Part shown: positions 17,515-26,926 of the stretch, in pieces | Layout of the letters: the number at the start of each line of letters is the position of its first letter | How positions within the stretch are numbered: the stretch's first letter is position 1 | NCBI GenBank assembly: GCA_963766365.1 | Contig: CAVXZK010000011.1 | Span: 124,001-188,000, forward strand | DNA length: 64,000 nucleotides | DNA from: JALORV01 sp963766365 | GTDB taxonomy: Bacteria > Pseudomonadota > Gammaproteobacteria > Burkholderiales > Burkholderiaceae_F | Reading direction: 5' to 3' | Program-made: the position numbers and the translations under genes | Notes under the pieces: model-generated | The model's input: the letters and a program-made list of their open reading frames with translations, nothing else | Told to the model about the DNA's origin: nothing | The model's database searches: none

Positions 17515-18754
17515 CTACTTCCCCCCGGCCTTGGCGGCGGGCTGCGGCGCGGCGGGCGGGCCTTTGCCCGGCGCGCCCGACGTTTGCGCGGGCGTGACCG
17601 CTGGCAGCTGCAGTCGGATTGACCTTCGAGCCCGGACGAGCCTTCTGGATGCCGTCGACGATCACCCGCTCACCGGGCTTGAGGCCGTCGCGAACGATGA
17701 GCAGGTCGCCGACCGTTTCGCCCGGCTGAATCGTGCGCAGCGCGACCATGTTGTCAGCACCGACCACGAGCACGCTCTTCATGCCCTGGATCTCCTGCAC
17801 CGCTCGCTTCGGAATCAGGATGGCGTCCTTGGCCATCTCGACCACCGCGCGCACGCGACCGAACTGCCCGGGGCGCAGTTGTCCTTCGGGGTTCGGAAAC
17901 TCGGCGGCGAAGTTCAGCGTGCCGGTTTTCTGGTCCACCGCCCGGTCAACGATGACGACCTTGCCCTTGTGTGGAAACACGCTGCCGTCGGCGAGGATCA
18001 GCTCGAGCGCCGACGAGTCGTTCCCGCGTTCCTTCCTCTGGGCGAAGAAGCGCAGGTACTCCGCTTCGCTGATGGTCGTGTTGACGCGAATGGGGTCGAT
18101 GCTCGACACGGTATCGAGCAGCGTGGCCTCGCCCTTGCCGACCAGGTTGCCCGGTGCCACCAAACGCTTGCCGATCAGGCCCCTGATCGGCGATTTGATC
18201 GAGGTGTAGCTCAGGTCGAGTTCTGCTGCGACGACACCGGACTTGGCCGAGGAAACAGCCGCCTGCGCGGAAAGCAGATTCGCGGCCGCGTTGTCGTAGT
18301 CCTGCTGGGGCACCGCGCGCCGTTCGGCCAGGGGCTTCAGGCGCCGTTCGTCGGTTTCCGCCTTGCCGAGGCGCGCCATTGCAATTTCGAGCTCGGCCTT
18401 GGCCTGCGCCAGCTTCGCCTCGAATTCGCGCCGGTCGAGCGTGAACAGCAGCTGGTCTTTCTTGACGATCGTGCCCTCGGTGAAGTGCTGCGCTTCGAGG
18501 AAGGCCTGCACGCGGGCGCGGATTTCCACCGTTTCCCGCGCGTCGGTCTCGGCCACGAATTCGCTGTAGATCGGCACCGTCTTCTGGACGACTTCCGTGA
18601 CGACAACCGCCGGCGGGGGCGGGGCGGCCGCCTGCTTCGCCTTGTCGCCGTCCTTGCCGCTGTCGCAGGCCGACAGGGAAGAAGCCAACACTGCGGCACC
18701 GAGTGTCGTCACCCCCGCGGCCCACGAACGGCCCGTCATTAACCACCGCACCAT
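17515..18754 (-). CDS. RND efflux periplasmic adaptor (frameshifted at C-terminus)
   Basis: Membrane-fusion lipoprotein of about 412 residues. The signal ends in SSLSAC, giving a lipid-anchored Cys. Then come the barrel-sandwich, hairpin and beta-barrel domains with VEIRARVQAFLEAQHF, the RDGLKPGERVIVDGIQKARPGSKV end, and typical AcrA/MexA patterns. After NPTAAAS (near 17610) the frame runs on into the permease gene; a one-base correction there gives a normal Pro/Ala/Gln-rich tail ending AAKAGGK and a TAG at 17515, three bases before the permease. Length is one base over a multiple of three. The ATG at 18754 follows an AAGGAGAG site. Confidence 0.88.
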
Positions 18755-18916
18755 CTCACTCTCCTTACGACGGGATCCAGGACCCACGATCAATCCGAAA
18801 TACGGTTTGCGCCCAGACGTCTTCGTTCGGACGTGTCAATCAACGAGAGGTTACATCGTGCCGCAGTGCCGCGTTCTCGGCTGCGCCGCAGCCGCGGTCA
18901 GGACCGCACAACGCTG

Positions 18917-20009
18917 TCACCGGGGCACCGGCGGCAGCAGGTACAGCGTCATTGCAAAGATCAAGTACACCATCAACAGCAGCACACCGACGAACCAGGC
19001 CGAGCGCCCGCTGTTGGTGACGAGCGCCGCCGTGATGGTGGCGATGAAGATCATCACCACGGCGCCGGGCCACAACTGCAGGTCCATCGGCGTCGGGCCG
19101 ATCACGTAGCTCAGCAGCACCAGCACCGGCGCCACGAACAGCGCGATCTGCGACGCGCTCCCCAGCGCGATGCCGACGCTCAGGTCCAGTCGGTTCTTGC
19201 GCGCACCGGAGAACGCCGAGGCCATCTCCGCGGCGCCGCCCACCAGTGCCACGACGATGAAGCCGACGAACGCAGGGGTCATGCCGAACGCTTCCGCCGC
19301 CTTCTGCACCGACTCGACGAAGATCTCGCTCACCAGCGCCACCAGGACGGTGACGCCGGCCAGCGTGGCCAGCGCCAGCCCGATCGGCCACGGCGTTTCG
19401 TCTCTGGCGTGTTCCGCGCTGGCGAATAATTCGCGGTGGGTCTTCAGTGAAAACAGCATGCCCAGTGCGTAGGCAGCGATCAGCAGCACCGCAAGGCCGA
19501 CGCTGAGCGTCTTGCGTAAAAGCCGCCCGCGCTGAAGGGTCAATGCCGGAGACTGCCGAAGGAATCAGCAGCGCGACCGTGGCCAGGAACAGCAGGCCTG
19601 CCTGCATGCGGGCGCTGACGCGGTTGTATTCCTGCACGTGGTGCTTCAGTCCCCCGAGCAGAAACGAGGCGCCCAGCATGAACAGCGTGTTGGTAACGAT
19701 CGCGCCCGCGATCGATGCCTTCACCAGCATGTACTCGCCGGCACGCAGCGCGGTGAGGGCGATGACGAGTTCGGTCAGGTTGCCGAGCGTCGCATTGAGC
19801 AGGCCGCCGGCGGCATCGCCCGTCTTCGCTGCAACCGACTCGGTGGCGTGGCTTAGCAGTGTGGCGAGCGGCACGATCGCGAGCACGGACAACACGAAGA
19901 GCAGGGTGTGCACCTCGGGCTCGAGCTTTGCCGCCGCGAACACCGCCGGCACGAAAGCCAGCAGCCAGAGCAGCGGGTTGTGACGGATTTCCCGTATCAG
20001 GAGGTTCAA
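18917..20009 (-). CDS. CAX-family Ca2+/H+ antiporter (frameshifted)
   Basis: Inner-membrane cation exchanger of about 363 residues. Two homologous halves each carry the acidic motif: GNLTELVIA (near residue 77) and GGAAEMASA in the second half, which form the cation site in CAX/ChaA proteins. The first half is read from a TTG at 20009 (eight bases after the K+ channel stop); the frame breaks at about 19520-19545, after IPSAVSGI, and the second half continues in another frame (RLLRKTLSVGLAVLL onward) to 18917. The length leaves one extra base. It probably exports calcium or another divalent ion. The TTG start is an inference from the N-terminal length of the family. Confidence 0.8.
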
Positions 20010-20016
20010 GGCGTTC

Positions 20017-20448
20017 TCATTGGGGTTCGGTCTTGAACCTTGCGCCGAGGAGTCTGGCGAAGATGGCGAAGAAGAACCCGGTGGAAAGTCCGCACATCAG
20101 GATGCCCGTCAGGCCCTCCAGCGGCCCGAGCATGCGCCACGGTTGCGGCAGCACCAGATCGCCGTAACCGACCGTTGCATAAGTGACGCCGGAGAAATAG
20201 AACGCGGACTCGGCATCCGGCAGGCATCCGGCCCACAGAAAGAACAACGCCCAGACCGCAATCTCGATCAGGTGGATCAGGATCAGTACCCAGGTCAGAC
20301 GAATCAGCAGCCACGTCACGGGCCAGAAACCCGTCGGTGGCTGGGTATGTACCCTCAACGCGGCCTTGTACAGTGTGGCGAGTCCGACGGCATGCACGGC
20401 CACCGTGACGGCCACCAGCGCACAGGCGATCAGAGCGATGCTCAACAT
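20017..20448 (-). CDS. Small two-helix-type K+ channel
   Basis: Inner-membrane protein of about 143 residues with hydrophobic segments near 1-25, 45-70 and 110-132 and a pore loop with the filter TVGYGD (near residue 97), exactly the K+ channel signature. The loop before it contains FYFSGVTYA. There is no regulatory domain. A GTG at 20454 is an alternative start. It lies directly upstream of the CAX gene, eight bases apart, so the two are one transcript devoted to cation balance. Confidence 0.82.
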   Translation of the reverse strand: MLSIALIACALVAVTVAVHAVGLATLYKAALRVHTQPPTGFWPVTWLLIRLTWVLILIHLIEIAVWALFFLWAGCLPDAESAFYFSGVTYATVGYGDLVLPQPWRMLGPLEGLTGILMCGLSTGFFFAIFARLLGARFKTEPQ

Positions 20449-20614
20449 GTGCACCGGCGGGCGGCGTGGCGCGTGGCGTCACTGGGTTGCCCGTCGCCGT
20501 CAAAACGTCCGCCCGGTGGCTTTGGAGAGCGATGACAACCCTGGCTCGAGCTCCTCAGCCGCCCCACGGCTGAAATACAGATGACCAATGCAGCGACGCT
20601 GACCTTCCACACGG

Positions 20615-21430
20615 TCACCAACGGAAAGCCGCCGCAATCTGCGGGCCGTTGAAATCCAGTTGCTCAATGGGCTTGCCTGATTTCATCTCGTAGTCGAGGT
20701 AGCGCCACGAAGCGATCACGTCCCCCCAGCCGAACTGGTAGCCGACACCAGCCGATGCCTGGAAGGTGAGCTTCGATTCACCGGTGCCGATGTCCAGGTA
20801 AAAGGGAGCGAACCACTTGCCGTTCGCATCGAGTCCGGCCCGGCCCTTGACGCCAACGATGGCGTCCCAGTTCTGCTCCTTCAGTTCGCGCCTACCCGAG
20901 CGGTCGGGCAGGGCAAACTGGCCAATGTTGCCGGTCAGCGCGTAATCCACCTTCGGCCGTATATCGAGCACGCGGGTGCCTGCAAGCGCATCGAGCCTGA
21001 AGCCCGGATCGTCGATCAGCGCATACGTCCCGGCCAACGACCAGGCCCACAGCTTCAGATCGAAGCTGAGATTGACGTTCACGTCGGCGGGGATGCCCAC
21101 TCGTCCGATGCTCAGTGCCTTCGACTTGTCTTGAGTCTCTCCAACGTCCATGTAGGCGAGGTCGGTGTAAACGCCCCACCGGCCGCGGCGCGCCTCGAAC
21201 GAACCCATGAAGCCAAATTTCAGGTCCTCGAGGACTTCGCCGAAGTCGACTGCCAAGTCCTTGCTCGCTCCGGTCGCCGGAAACGTCACCTGGCCGCCGA
21301 TATCGGCCATGAACAAGTACACGCTGGCCTCGAACTTCCAGACGTCGGCCGGCTGCGCGACAGCCGTTCCGGTCAGCAGCAGTACGAGAGCCGGGACGCC
21401 GGCGACGAGTGCTTTGAACGTCTTCTTCAT
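20615..21430 (-). CDS. Exported outer-membrane beta-barrel protein
   Basis: Protein of 271 residues with a signal peptide (MKKTFKALVAGVPALVLLL, cleavage after AVA near 25). The mature part shows alternating strand patterns such as WKFEASVYLFMADIGG, GRWGVYTDLAYMDVG, FRLDALAGTRVLDI and SAGVGYQFGWGDVIASWRYLDYEM, ending IAAAFRW, as in OmpA-like or omptin-like eight-stranded barrels of unknown function. The start at 21430 is chosen over 21436 because GAGGGTGCTA precedes it. It is in the same direction as the exported-protein genes that follow upstream. Confidence 0.7.
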   Translation of the reverse strand: MKKTFKALVAGVPALVLLLTGTAVAQPADVWKFEASVYLFMADIGGQVTFPATGASKDLAVDFGEVLEDLKFGFMGSFEARRGRWGVYTDLAYMDVGETQDKSKALSIGRVGIPADVNVNLSFDLKLWAWSLAGTYALIDDPGFRLDALAGTRVLDIRPKVDYALTGNIGQFALPDRSGRRELKEQNWDAIVGVKGRAGLDANGKWFAPFYLDIGTGESKLTFQASAGVGYQFGWGDVIASWRYLDYEMKSGKPIEQLDFNGPQIAAAFRW

Positions 21431-21463
21431 TAGCACCCTCTTTGACCGCCTTGCGAAGGCAAG

Positions 21464-21511
21464 GCGAACGGAAAGGCCAAACCGCGCAGGGATTACGGCC
21501 TTTCGGTTCGC
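21464..21511. repeat. Imperfect inverted repeat between exported-protein genes
   Basis: Arms 21464-21478 and 21497-21511 (15 bases, one mismatch) around an 18-base loop. It lies downstream of the gene at 21525-22127 and upstream of the barrel protein start. It may be an attenuator or RNA-stabilising hairpin; no T-tract follows on the minus strand. Confidence 0.45.
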
Positions 21512-21524
21512 TTCACGGGTTGGA

Positions 21525-22127
21525 CTATTTCTTCGGCGTTGCCGCCTTGGCCGCCGGTGTCACCGATATCGCGAGCGCCTCGGTGTAGGTCGCCTGGATC
21601 TGGTCGCCGACGGCGATCCGCTTGAATTGCTCGGGGTCGCGCGACTTCAGTTCAACCGTCCGCTCCGGACCCTTCACGGTGATGGTCTGCGTCGCTGTGT
21701 CGAGCTTGATGACGTCGCCGACGACCGTGACCTGGCGTCCGGCCACGCCCGCCGGAGTCGCACCGGGCTTCGCGCCGACGACGCCGCCTTTCTCGGTCTT
21801 TTCAACCTTCATGCCGCCGCCTTTCTTCAGCTCGAGCACGAGGGATTCGACATAGGCAACATTGACCGTGTCGCCGACCTTCAGCTGATCAAAGTTCTTG
21901 ACCTCCGGCCCGGCGGTGATCTTTACCTCTTCACCTGTCTGTCGCTTGACGGTGAAGGTGCGGTTGGCCTTGTCGATCGCCGTGATGACTGCGCTGCCCT
22001 CGATGGCCTGCGCCATCTCGACTCTGCCCGGAGCGCTCGTCACCGTGGCACCGCTGGTCTGAGCGCAGGCCGGCTGAACCAGCGCGAAGGTTGAAAGGAT
22101 GGCTGCAAGAAGAATCGAAATACGCAT
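21525..22127 (-). CDS. Exported protein of unknown function
   Basis: Periplasmic protein of 200 residues with signal peptide MRISILLAAILSTFALVQP and cleavage after ACA (near 22). Two similar halves are visible, each with an S-A-V-I/V-x-x-I-D/V-K pattern, T-V-K, and GD-x-V/I-x-x-x-Y/T segments (for example LKVGDTVNVAYVESL and IAVGDQIQATYTEAL), which suggests a duplicated small beta domain like those that bind or sense ligands at the membrane. I do not recognise a named family. ATG at 22127 is preferred over a start at 22166 because it begins the signal peptide. It follows the DUF2950 gene by 35 bases. Confidence 0.65.
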   Translation of the reverse strand: MRISILLAAILSTFALVQPACAQTSGATVTSAPGRVEMAQAIEGSAVITAIDKANRTFTVKRQTGEEVKITAGPEVKNFDQLKVGDTVNVAYVESLVLELKKGGGMKVEKTEKGGVVGAKPGATPAGVAGRQVTVVGDVIKLDTATQTITVKGPERTVELKSRDPEQFKRIAVGDQIQATYTEALAISVTPAAKAATPKK

Positions 22128-22162
22128 GGTGTTGCTCCGTTCTTTTGAAAGAGGTTGAAGAG

Positions 22163-23131
22163 TCACTCGGGCTTGACCGGTTTCCAGCCCTTGCCCGGGT
22201 CGAACGCCTTGATCGTGGGTGCCAGCTTCGCCGTGGTCGGTCCGAGGTCCCGTTCGTACACGGCGCCGTTATGGTTGACGATGAATGTCATCACGCCGCT
22301 TTCGCCGTAATCCGCGGGGTACGCGATCATCGCGAAGCCGGCAATCATGCGGCCGTTGATCACGTAGTTGTAGGCGCCGCCCGGCGCGTTGTTGCCCTGT
22401 TGCGTCAGGATGCGGAAGTAGTAGCCGCGGTACGGGTCGCCCGCCACTTTGCCCTTGATGTACGACGACGCTTCCGCAATCAGCGGCCCGAACGGACTGG
22501 CTTCGTCGCCCTTGACTGGGTCCGACGTCCAGTACAGGCCATCCTGCTTGCCCGGCGTGCTCATGACCTTCTGCGCGTACTGCAGCACGCCGTCGCCATC
22601 GCGATCTCTGGACGCAAATTCTCGCTGCGCATCGACGAAAGCTCGCAATACGTAGATGGCATTGCGTTCGTTGCCGCCGATGCGACGGTTGATCAGTTCC
22701 TCGATGCCGAGATCTGTCGCGAAGCTCCAGCGGTCGCCGGTCTTCACCAGCGGGATCGGGAACGGCCAGGCCTGGTCGCCAATGACCAGCACACGGCGGT
22801 CCGCGCTCGGCTCCTTGAGGACGCGCAACGTCTGCATTGCCTCGACGATCTTCGCGCGATTCGCCGTTGCCGTCGCACGGTCCGGCTCGATGAGTGTGTC
22901 CTTGTGCGCGTCGCCGAAGATCGCGAGCAGTTGCGGCTCGGAGTCGGCCTTCAGCGCCGCCTCCAGCGCATCGACCGCCGCTTCGGGGGTGGCGAAGGTC
23001 TGCGGCGCGACTGCGATCGCCGCCAGCGGTGCGGCGAGCAGCAACGCGAGCACGGCCCGCGTCAGGTACGACGAGATCGAATTGCTCTTCATGAATGAGG
23101 CCCCGTTTGCGATTGAAGGAGATGTGGACAT
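22163..23131 (-). CDS. DUF2950 family exported protein
   Basis: Protein of 322 residues. A signal peptide (about 16-47) precedes a domain with the DUF2950 hallmarks TFATPEAAVDALEAALKA near the N-terminus, DGDGVLQYAQKVMSTPGKQDGLYW in the middle and GYYFRILTQQG and YPADYGESGVMTFIVNHNG later. The function of this family is unknown. It commonly lies next to a DUF3300 gene, as it does here (gap of 15 bases), suggesting a shared periplasmic role. The ATG at 23131 has an AGGAG site at good spacing; an internal ATG at 23092 is the alternative. Confidence 0.85.
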   Translation of the reverse strand: MSTSPSIANGASFMKSNSISSYLTRAVLALLLAAPLAAIAVAPQTFATPEAAVDALEAALKADSEPQLLAIFGDAHKDTLIEPDRATATANRAKIVEAMQTLRVLKEPSADRRVLVIGDQAWPFPIPLVKTGDRWSFATDLGIEELINRRIGGNERNAIYVLRAFVDAQREFASRDRDGDGVLQYAQKVMSTPGKQDGLYWTSDPVKGDEASPFGPLIAEASSYIKGKVAGDPYRGYYFRILTQQGNNAPGGAYNYVINGRMIAGFAMIAYPADYGESGVMTFIVNHNGAVYERDLGPTTAKLAPTIKAFDPGKGWKPVKPE

Positions 23132-23146
23132 GGCATCGCTCCTGGG

Positions 23147-24568
23147 TCAGCGCCGACCGCCGCCGCCGCGGCCACCACCACCACCCCCACGGGACGCTCC
23201 GCCGCCGCCACGCGACGCCCCGCTGCTCGCGCTCGAACGCGACGCGCCACCGCTGCCGCTGTACCCGCCGCCGCCGTACGACGAGCTTCGGCTCGACGCG
23301 CCGCGCGAGCTATCCGCAGTCGTCTGCCGACCGGAGTTGTAGCCGCCCATGGCGCTGTCGCCGCGACCGCCGCCCGCCGGCTGCGTGGACGGCCGCGCTG
23401 AACCACCGCCACCGCCGGCACTGTCGCGGCCACCACCGGCGCCGCCTGCACCGCCGACGCTGTCGCGACCACCGCCGGCACCGCCGCCGCGGTCCGCACC
23501 GCCTGCGCCGCCAGCGCCTGCGCTGTCTCGGCCACCGCCAGTACCGCCACCGCGGTCCGCACCGCCGCGGTCGGCCCCTCCTGCCGGCTGCGTCGACGCA
23601 CGCGCCCCCCCGCCAGCCGAGGCACCCGCTCCGCCGCGCGCATCACCCGCACGGTTGGACGGCGACGACTTGCCGACGGAACTGCTGACCTGCCCCGGCT
23701 GCTTGTTTGATTTCCACTGCGAGCTGCCACCGCCCTGGCCACTCCCGCGATTGGCCGTGTTACCACCGGTGTTCACCGTGTTGCCGCCGCGAGTGACGTT
23801 GGTGTTGTTGTTGACGTTGATGTTCGCTTCACCACCGCCGTAGCCGTAGCGATTGCCGCTCCACGCCGCGCCGATCGCGGCACCCCAGACGACCCCGGCC
23901 GCCAAGGCGGCCCCCGGCGCATAGGGGTAGTAATAAGCCGGATAGGGTGCCGGGTAGTAGCCGTAGACCGGCGCTGCGCTGTAGACCACAACCGTGGATG
24001 GGTTGTACTGCGGCACGTAGATCACCTGCGGATTGGCCGGCTCGATGATGATGACTTCCTGCTGGGTCTTCACGACCTGCTTGTCGTCGGTCTTCAAGTT
24101 GCCCGCCGCTTTCGCCTTGCGGCGAAAGACCTGGACCGCCTCGATCACGGCGCCCTGGTCGGCGACGACGGCTTCGCCGAGCGCGCTGGTCCAGTCGAGA
24201 TCGTTGCTCATCTTCTTGACGACGTCGGGGTAGTTGAGCAGCGACTTGACCGGGTCGTCCCACTTTTCGTCGATCGGCAGCTTCGGGTCGGACTTGCGCT
24301 TGTCGAGCCAGCGGTCGGCCTGCACGATCTGCAGCGGGCTGGTCGAGGCCGGCAGGACGATCGCGACCAGGTCGTCCGGATAGAGCGCGATCGGCCCGAC
24401 GAGTTTCTCGAGTTCCTCGGTGGAAGACGCTGGTGCCGCACCGCCCGCCGCCGCTGGCGCCTGCGCGAGGGCCGACGCGGAAAAGACGATCCCTATCGCG
24501 ACGGCCATGAGGGCGACCCAACCGGCCTTCACCCGGCGACCGACAGATTTGATTCGACTCGGGTTCAT
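23147..24568 (-). CDS. DUF3300 family protein with Gly/Arg/Ser-rich tail
   Basis: Exported protein of 473 residues. The signal peptide ends ASALA near residue 35. The DUF3300 domain (about 45-190) shows LEKLVGPIALYPDDLVAIVLPAST-type sequence, WLDKRKSDPKLP and QVIYVPQYNPSTVVVY. A Tyr/Pro-rich stretch (YGYYPAPYPAYYYPY) and a short hydrophobic segment follow. From about 290 to the end the protein is low complexity: GGG, GGRDS and STQPAGG units repeat, ending in an RGGGG tail. The function is unknown. The start at 24568 follows GGAGAG closely; 24583 is an alternative. Confidence 0.82.
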   Translation of the reverse strand: MNPSRIKSVGRRVKAGWVALMAVAIGIVFSASALAQAPAAAGGAAPASSTEELEKLVGPIALYPDDLVAIVLPASTSPLQIVQADRWLDKRKSDPKLPIDEKWDDPVKSLLNYPDVVKKMSNDLDWTSALGEAVVADQGAVIEAVQVFRRKAKAAGNLKTDDKQVVKTQQEVIIIEPANPQVIYVPQYNPSTVVVYSAAPVYGYYPAPYPAYYYPYAPGAALAAGVVWGAAIGAAWSGNRYGYGGGEANINVNNNTNVTRGGNTVNTGGNTANRGSGQGGGSSQWKSNKQPGQVSSSVGKSSPSNRAGDARGGAGASAGGGARASTQPAGGADRGGADRGGGTGGGRDSAGAGGAGGADRGGGAGGGRDSVGGAGGAGGGRDSAGGGGGSARPSTQPAGGGRGDSAMGGYNSGRQTTADSSRGASSRSSSYGGGGYSGSGGASRSSASSGASRGGGGASRGGGGGGRGGGGRR

Positions 24569-24624
24569 ATCTCTCCATTCCATGAATGCACTGTGACTTC
24601 CTGCTTGGCCAATCATTCGACGGC

Positions 24625-25074
24625 TCATTTGACGGTATACCCCCGGCCCTCGAGGCACGCCGCACGCGCCTTGGCGAAAGCGGCCTGCTGCTGCTGCGTC
24701 GCTGCCTGCTGCTGCTGCCCGGCTGCGGCGTTCTGCCGACGGCTTTGCGAGCGCGCAACCGCCGCACCGGCTGCCGCACCCGCGCCTGCATCGCCTGCAA
24801 TTCCACCGACCACGGCACCACGTGCGGCGCCGCGCGCACCCGCACCCGGCGTCGTGCCCGTCGCGGTGGTTGGCGGCTGGGCCGCCGGAGGGGGCTTCGC
24901 GGGCTCGAAGCCCGTCTGCTGCAAGGCCCACTGGTGGCAGGCCGACTCGTCCTTCTTCTGCTTATCGGCGGACTGTCCCTTGGCGGGGTAAACGTACTGC
25001 TGAGCAAGTGCGCCGCCTGCGAGCAACGCAGCGCACGCGCAAGTGGCAGCGAGAGTCGTGTTCGATGGTTTCAT
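24625..25074 (-). CDS. Exported glycine-zipper protein
   Basis: Protein of 149 residues with a signal peptide (cut after ALA, near 24). The central part (about 78-105) is a glycine-zipper: GARGAARGAVVGGIAGDAGAGAAAG, where small residues repeat every four positions and can pack as membrane helices. A QQQQ-rich stretch and a terminal Cys-containing AACLEGRGYTVK follow. A second cysteine occurs in DESACHQW. Such proteins are envelope components, often lipid-associated; no specific role is known. It lies upstream of, and in line with, the DUF3300 gene (56-base gap). Confidence 0.75.
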   Translation of the reverse strand: MKPSNTTLAATCACAALLAGGALAQQYVYPAKGQSADKQKKDESACHQWALQQTGFEPAKPPPAAQPPTTATGTTPGAGARGAARGAVVGGIAGDAGAGAAAGAAVARSQSRRQNAAAGQQQQAATQQQQAAFAKARAACLEGRGYTVK

Positions 25075-25163
25075 GTGACCTCGTGGTTCAGTTGGTTTGA
25101 GCGAGCTGCGTTCGCCTCGGGCGAGTCCGCCTCGTTCCTGTCGACGACAATTCTTCTTTGGGG

Positions 25164-26855
25164 TCAGCTTTCGATCAATTGGAAGAAGGTGCGCGACAGC
25201 ATGCCGCCGGAAAGCACACGAGCCTTGAACCCGTTCTGCTGCAGGATGCGCGCCGCAAAGTAGGCGCGCCCACCGGAACGACAGATCGTCAGGATCTCCC
25301 GGTCGCGCGGCAACTCTCCCAGGCGCGCCCGGAGTTGAGGGAGCGGAATGTTAACCGCACCCGGCAACTGTTCCACCGCGAGTTCGATCGGTCCGCGCAC
25401 GTCGAGCAGGAATGCGCCATCGACCTGATCCCAGTGACTGACCGGCATGTCGTCGCGCAGCACACCGGCGGCGACCATGCCGGCGAAGTTCACCGGATCC
25501 TTGGCGCTGCCGAACTGCGGTGCGTAACAGAGCTCCGCTTCCTCCAGGTCGTACACTGTGGCGCCCATCTGGATCGCCATCGCGATCGTGCTGATGCGCT
25601 TGTCGACGCCGTCCTCGCCGAGCCCCTGCGCGCCGAGCACACGGCCGTCCGACTTCCGGAAGATGACCTTCAGTGCAATCGGCCGGGCGCCGGGGTAGTA
25701 GCCCGCGTGCGAGTTCGGATACAGGTAGACCTTTTCGTAGTCGGTGTCGTCGCGGCGCTTGAGCGACTTCTCGTTGACGCCGGTCCACGCCGCTGCCGCA
25801 CCGAACATGCCGATGATCGCAGTGCCCTGCGTGCCGCGAAAGCGCGAGTCGCGCCCGGCGATCACATCGGCGGCGATGCGGCCCTGCCGGTTCGCCGGCC
25901 CGGCCAGTGCGACCAGGCTCGCCTCGCCGGTGACGGTGTCCTTCACTTCGACAGCGTCGCCGACCGCGAAGATGTCCGGATTGCTGGTGCGCATCTGCGC
26001 GTCCACGCGGATACCACCGCGTTCGCCGAGCTGCAGGCCGGCGCTCTTCGCTAGGTCCGTATCCGGCCTGACGCCCAGCGCGAGGATCACGACGTCGGCC
26101 GGATACACCTGGCCTGACTGCGTGCGCACCCTCAACGCGCCGTCGCCCTTCTCGAAGGCGGCCACGCCATCGTTGAGCGCGAGCTTGACCCCGTGCCGTT
26201 CCAGATGGCCTTCGACCACGCGTGCCATCTCCGCATCGAGCGGCGCCAGGATCTGGTCGGCCATCTCGACAAGGGTCACCTCGAATCCTCGATGGATCAG
26301 GTTCTCGGCGGTTTCGACGCCGATGAAGCCGCCGCCGACGACCACCGCGCGGGTTTTCGGGCGAACCGTCTGGAAACCCGAGTACCGATACATGCCGGCG
26401 AGAAACTCCGAGCCCTTTTCGAGCCACTCGCGGATCGCGCGCGCATCGGGCACGGTCCGCAACTGAAAGATTCCCGGCAGGTCGATGTCGGGCAGAGGCG
26501 GGCGAATCGACTTGGCGCCAGGTGAAAGCACGAGCTTGTCGTAGGACTCGGTCTTCACTTCGCCGGTCGCGACATTGCGCAGATCGATGGTCTTCTTGCC
26601 AGCCGAGATACTGATCGCCTCGCACCCTGTTCTCGTCTCGACATTGAAGAATCCGCGGAACATCTCGGCATTCGCCACGAGCAGGCTCGATTCGTTTTCA
26701 ATGACGCCGCCGACGTGGTACGGCAAGCCACAGTTCGCGTACGAGATGTACGGCCCACGCTCCACCATCAGGATCTCGGCCTTCTCGTCGAGCCGGCGCA
26801 GGCGCGCTGCGCAGGACGCTCCTCCGGCCACTCCGCCGACGATGATGACTTTCAT
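25164..26855 (-). CDS. CoA-disulfide/persulfide reductase-like flavoprotein with C-terminal rhodanese
   Basis: Cytosolic FAD enzyme of 563 residues. The N-terminal FAD Rossmann motif is VIIVGGVAGGASCAARLRR, the active-site cysteine is in YANCGLPYH (near residue 43), a second NAD(P)H motif is VVVGGGFIGVETAENL, and the dimerisation domain follows with the AELCYAPQFGSAKDPVN signature. The last ~95 residues are a rhodanese domain whose active-site loop is CRSGGRA. This arrangement is that of NAD(P)H-dependent persulfide/CoA-disulfide reductases (CoADR-RHD, Npsr), which act on sulfane sulfur. The start at 26855 is preceded by AGAGGAG. Two more rhodanese genes lie at 31.3-32.8 kb. Confidence 0.88.
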   Translation of the reverse strand: MKVIIVGGVAGGASCAARLRRLDEKAEILMVERGPYISYANCGLPYHVGGVIENESSLLVANAEMFRGFFNVETRTGCEAISISAGKKTIDLRNVATGEVKTESYDKLVLSPGAKSIRPPLPDIDLPGIFQLRTVPDARAIREWLEKGSEFLAGMYRYSGFQTVRPKTRAVVVGGGFIGVETAENLIHRGFEVTLVEMADQILAPLDAEMARVVEGHLERHGVKLALNDGVAAFEKGDGALRVRTQSGQVYPADVVILALGVRPDTDLAKSAGLQLGERGGIRVDAQMRTSNPDIFAVGDAVEVKDTVTGEASLVALAGPANRQGRIAADVIAGRDSRFRGTQGTAIIGMFGAAAAWTGVNEKSLKRRDDTDYEKVYLYPNSHAGYYPGARPIALKVIFRKSDGRVLGAQGLGEDGVDKRISTIAMAIQMGATVYDLEEAELCYAPQFGSAKDPVNFAGMVAAGVLRDDMPVSHWDQVDGAFLLDVRGPIELAVEQLPGAVNIPLPQLRARLGELPRDREILTICRSGGRAYFAARILQQNGFKARVLSGGMLSRTFFQLIES

Positions 26856-26926
26856 GTGCGCTCCTCTTTCTGCCTTACCTGTGTAACGAATGCATTCCGT
26901 GATCGCGATGAGAGCGGACGTCTGGC

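Noticed and set aside
17500..17640. Programmed frameshift fusing RND adaptor and permease
   Set aside because: No slippery sequence or stimulatory structure; the corrected frame gives a normal adaptor tail and stop, so an insertion error is simpler.
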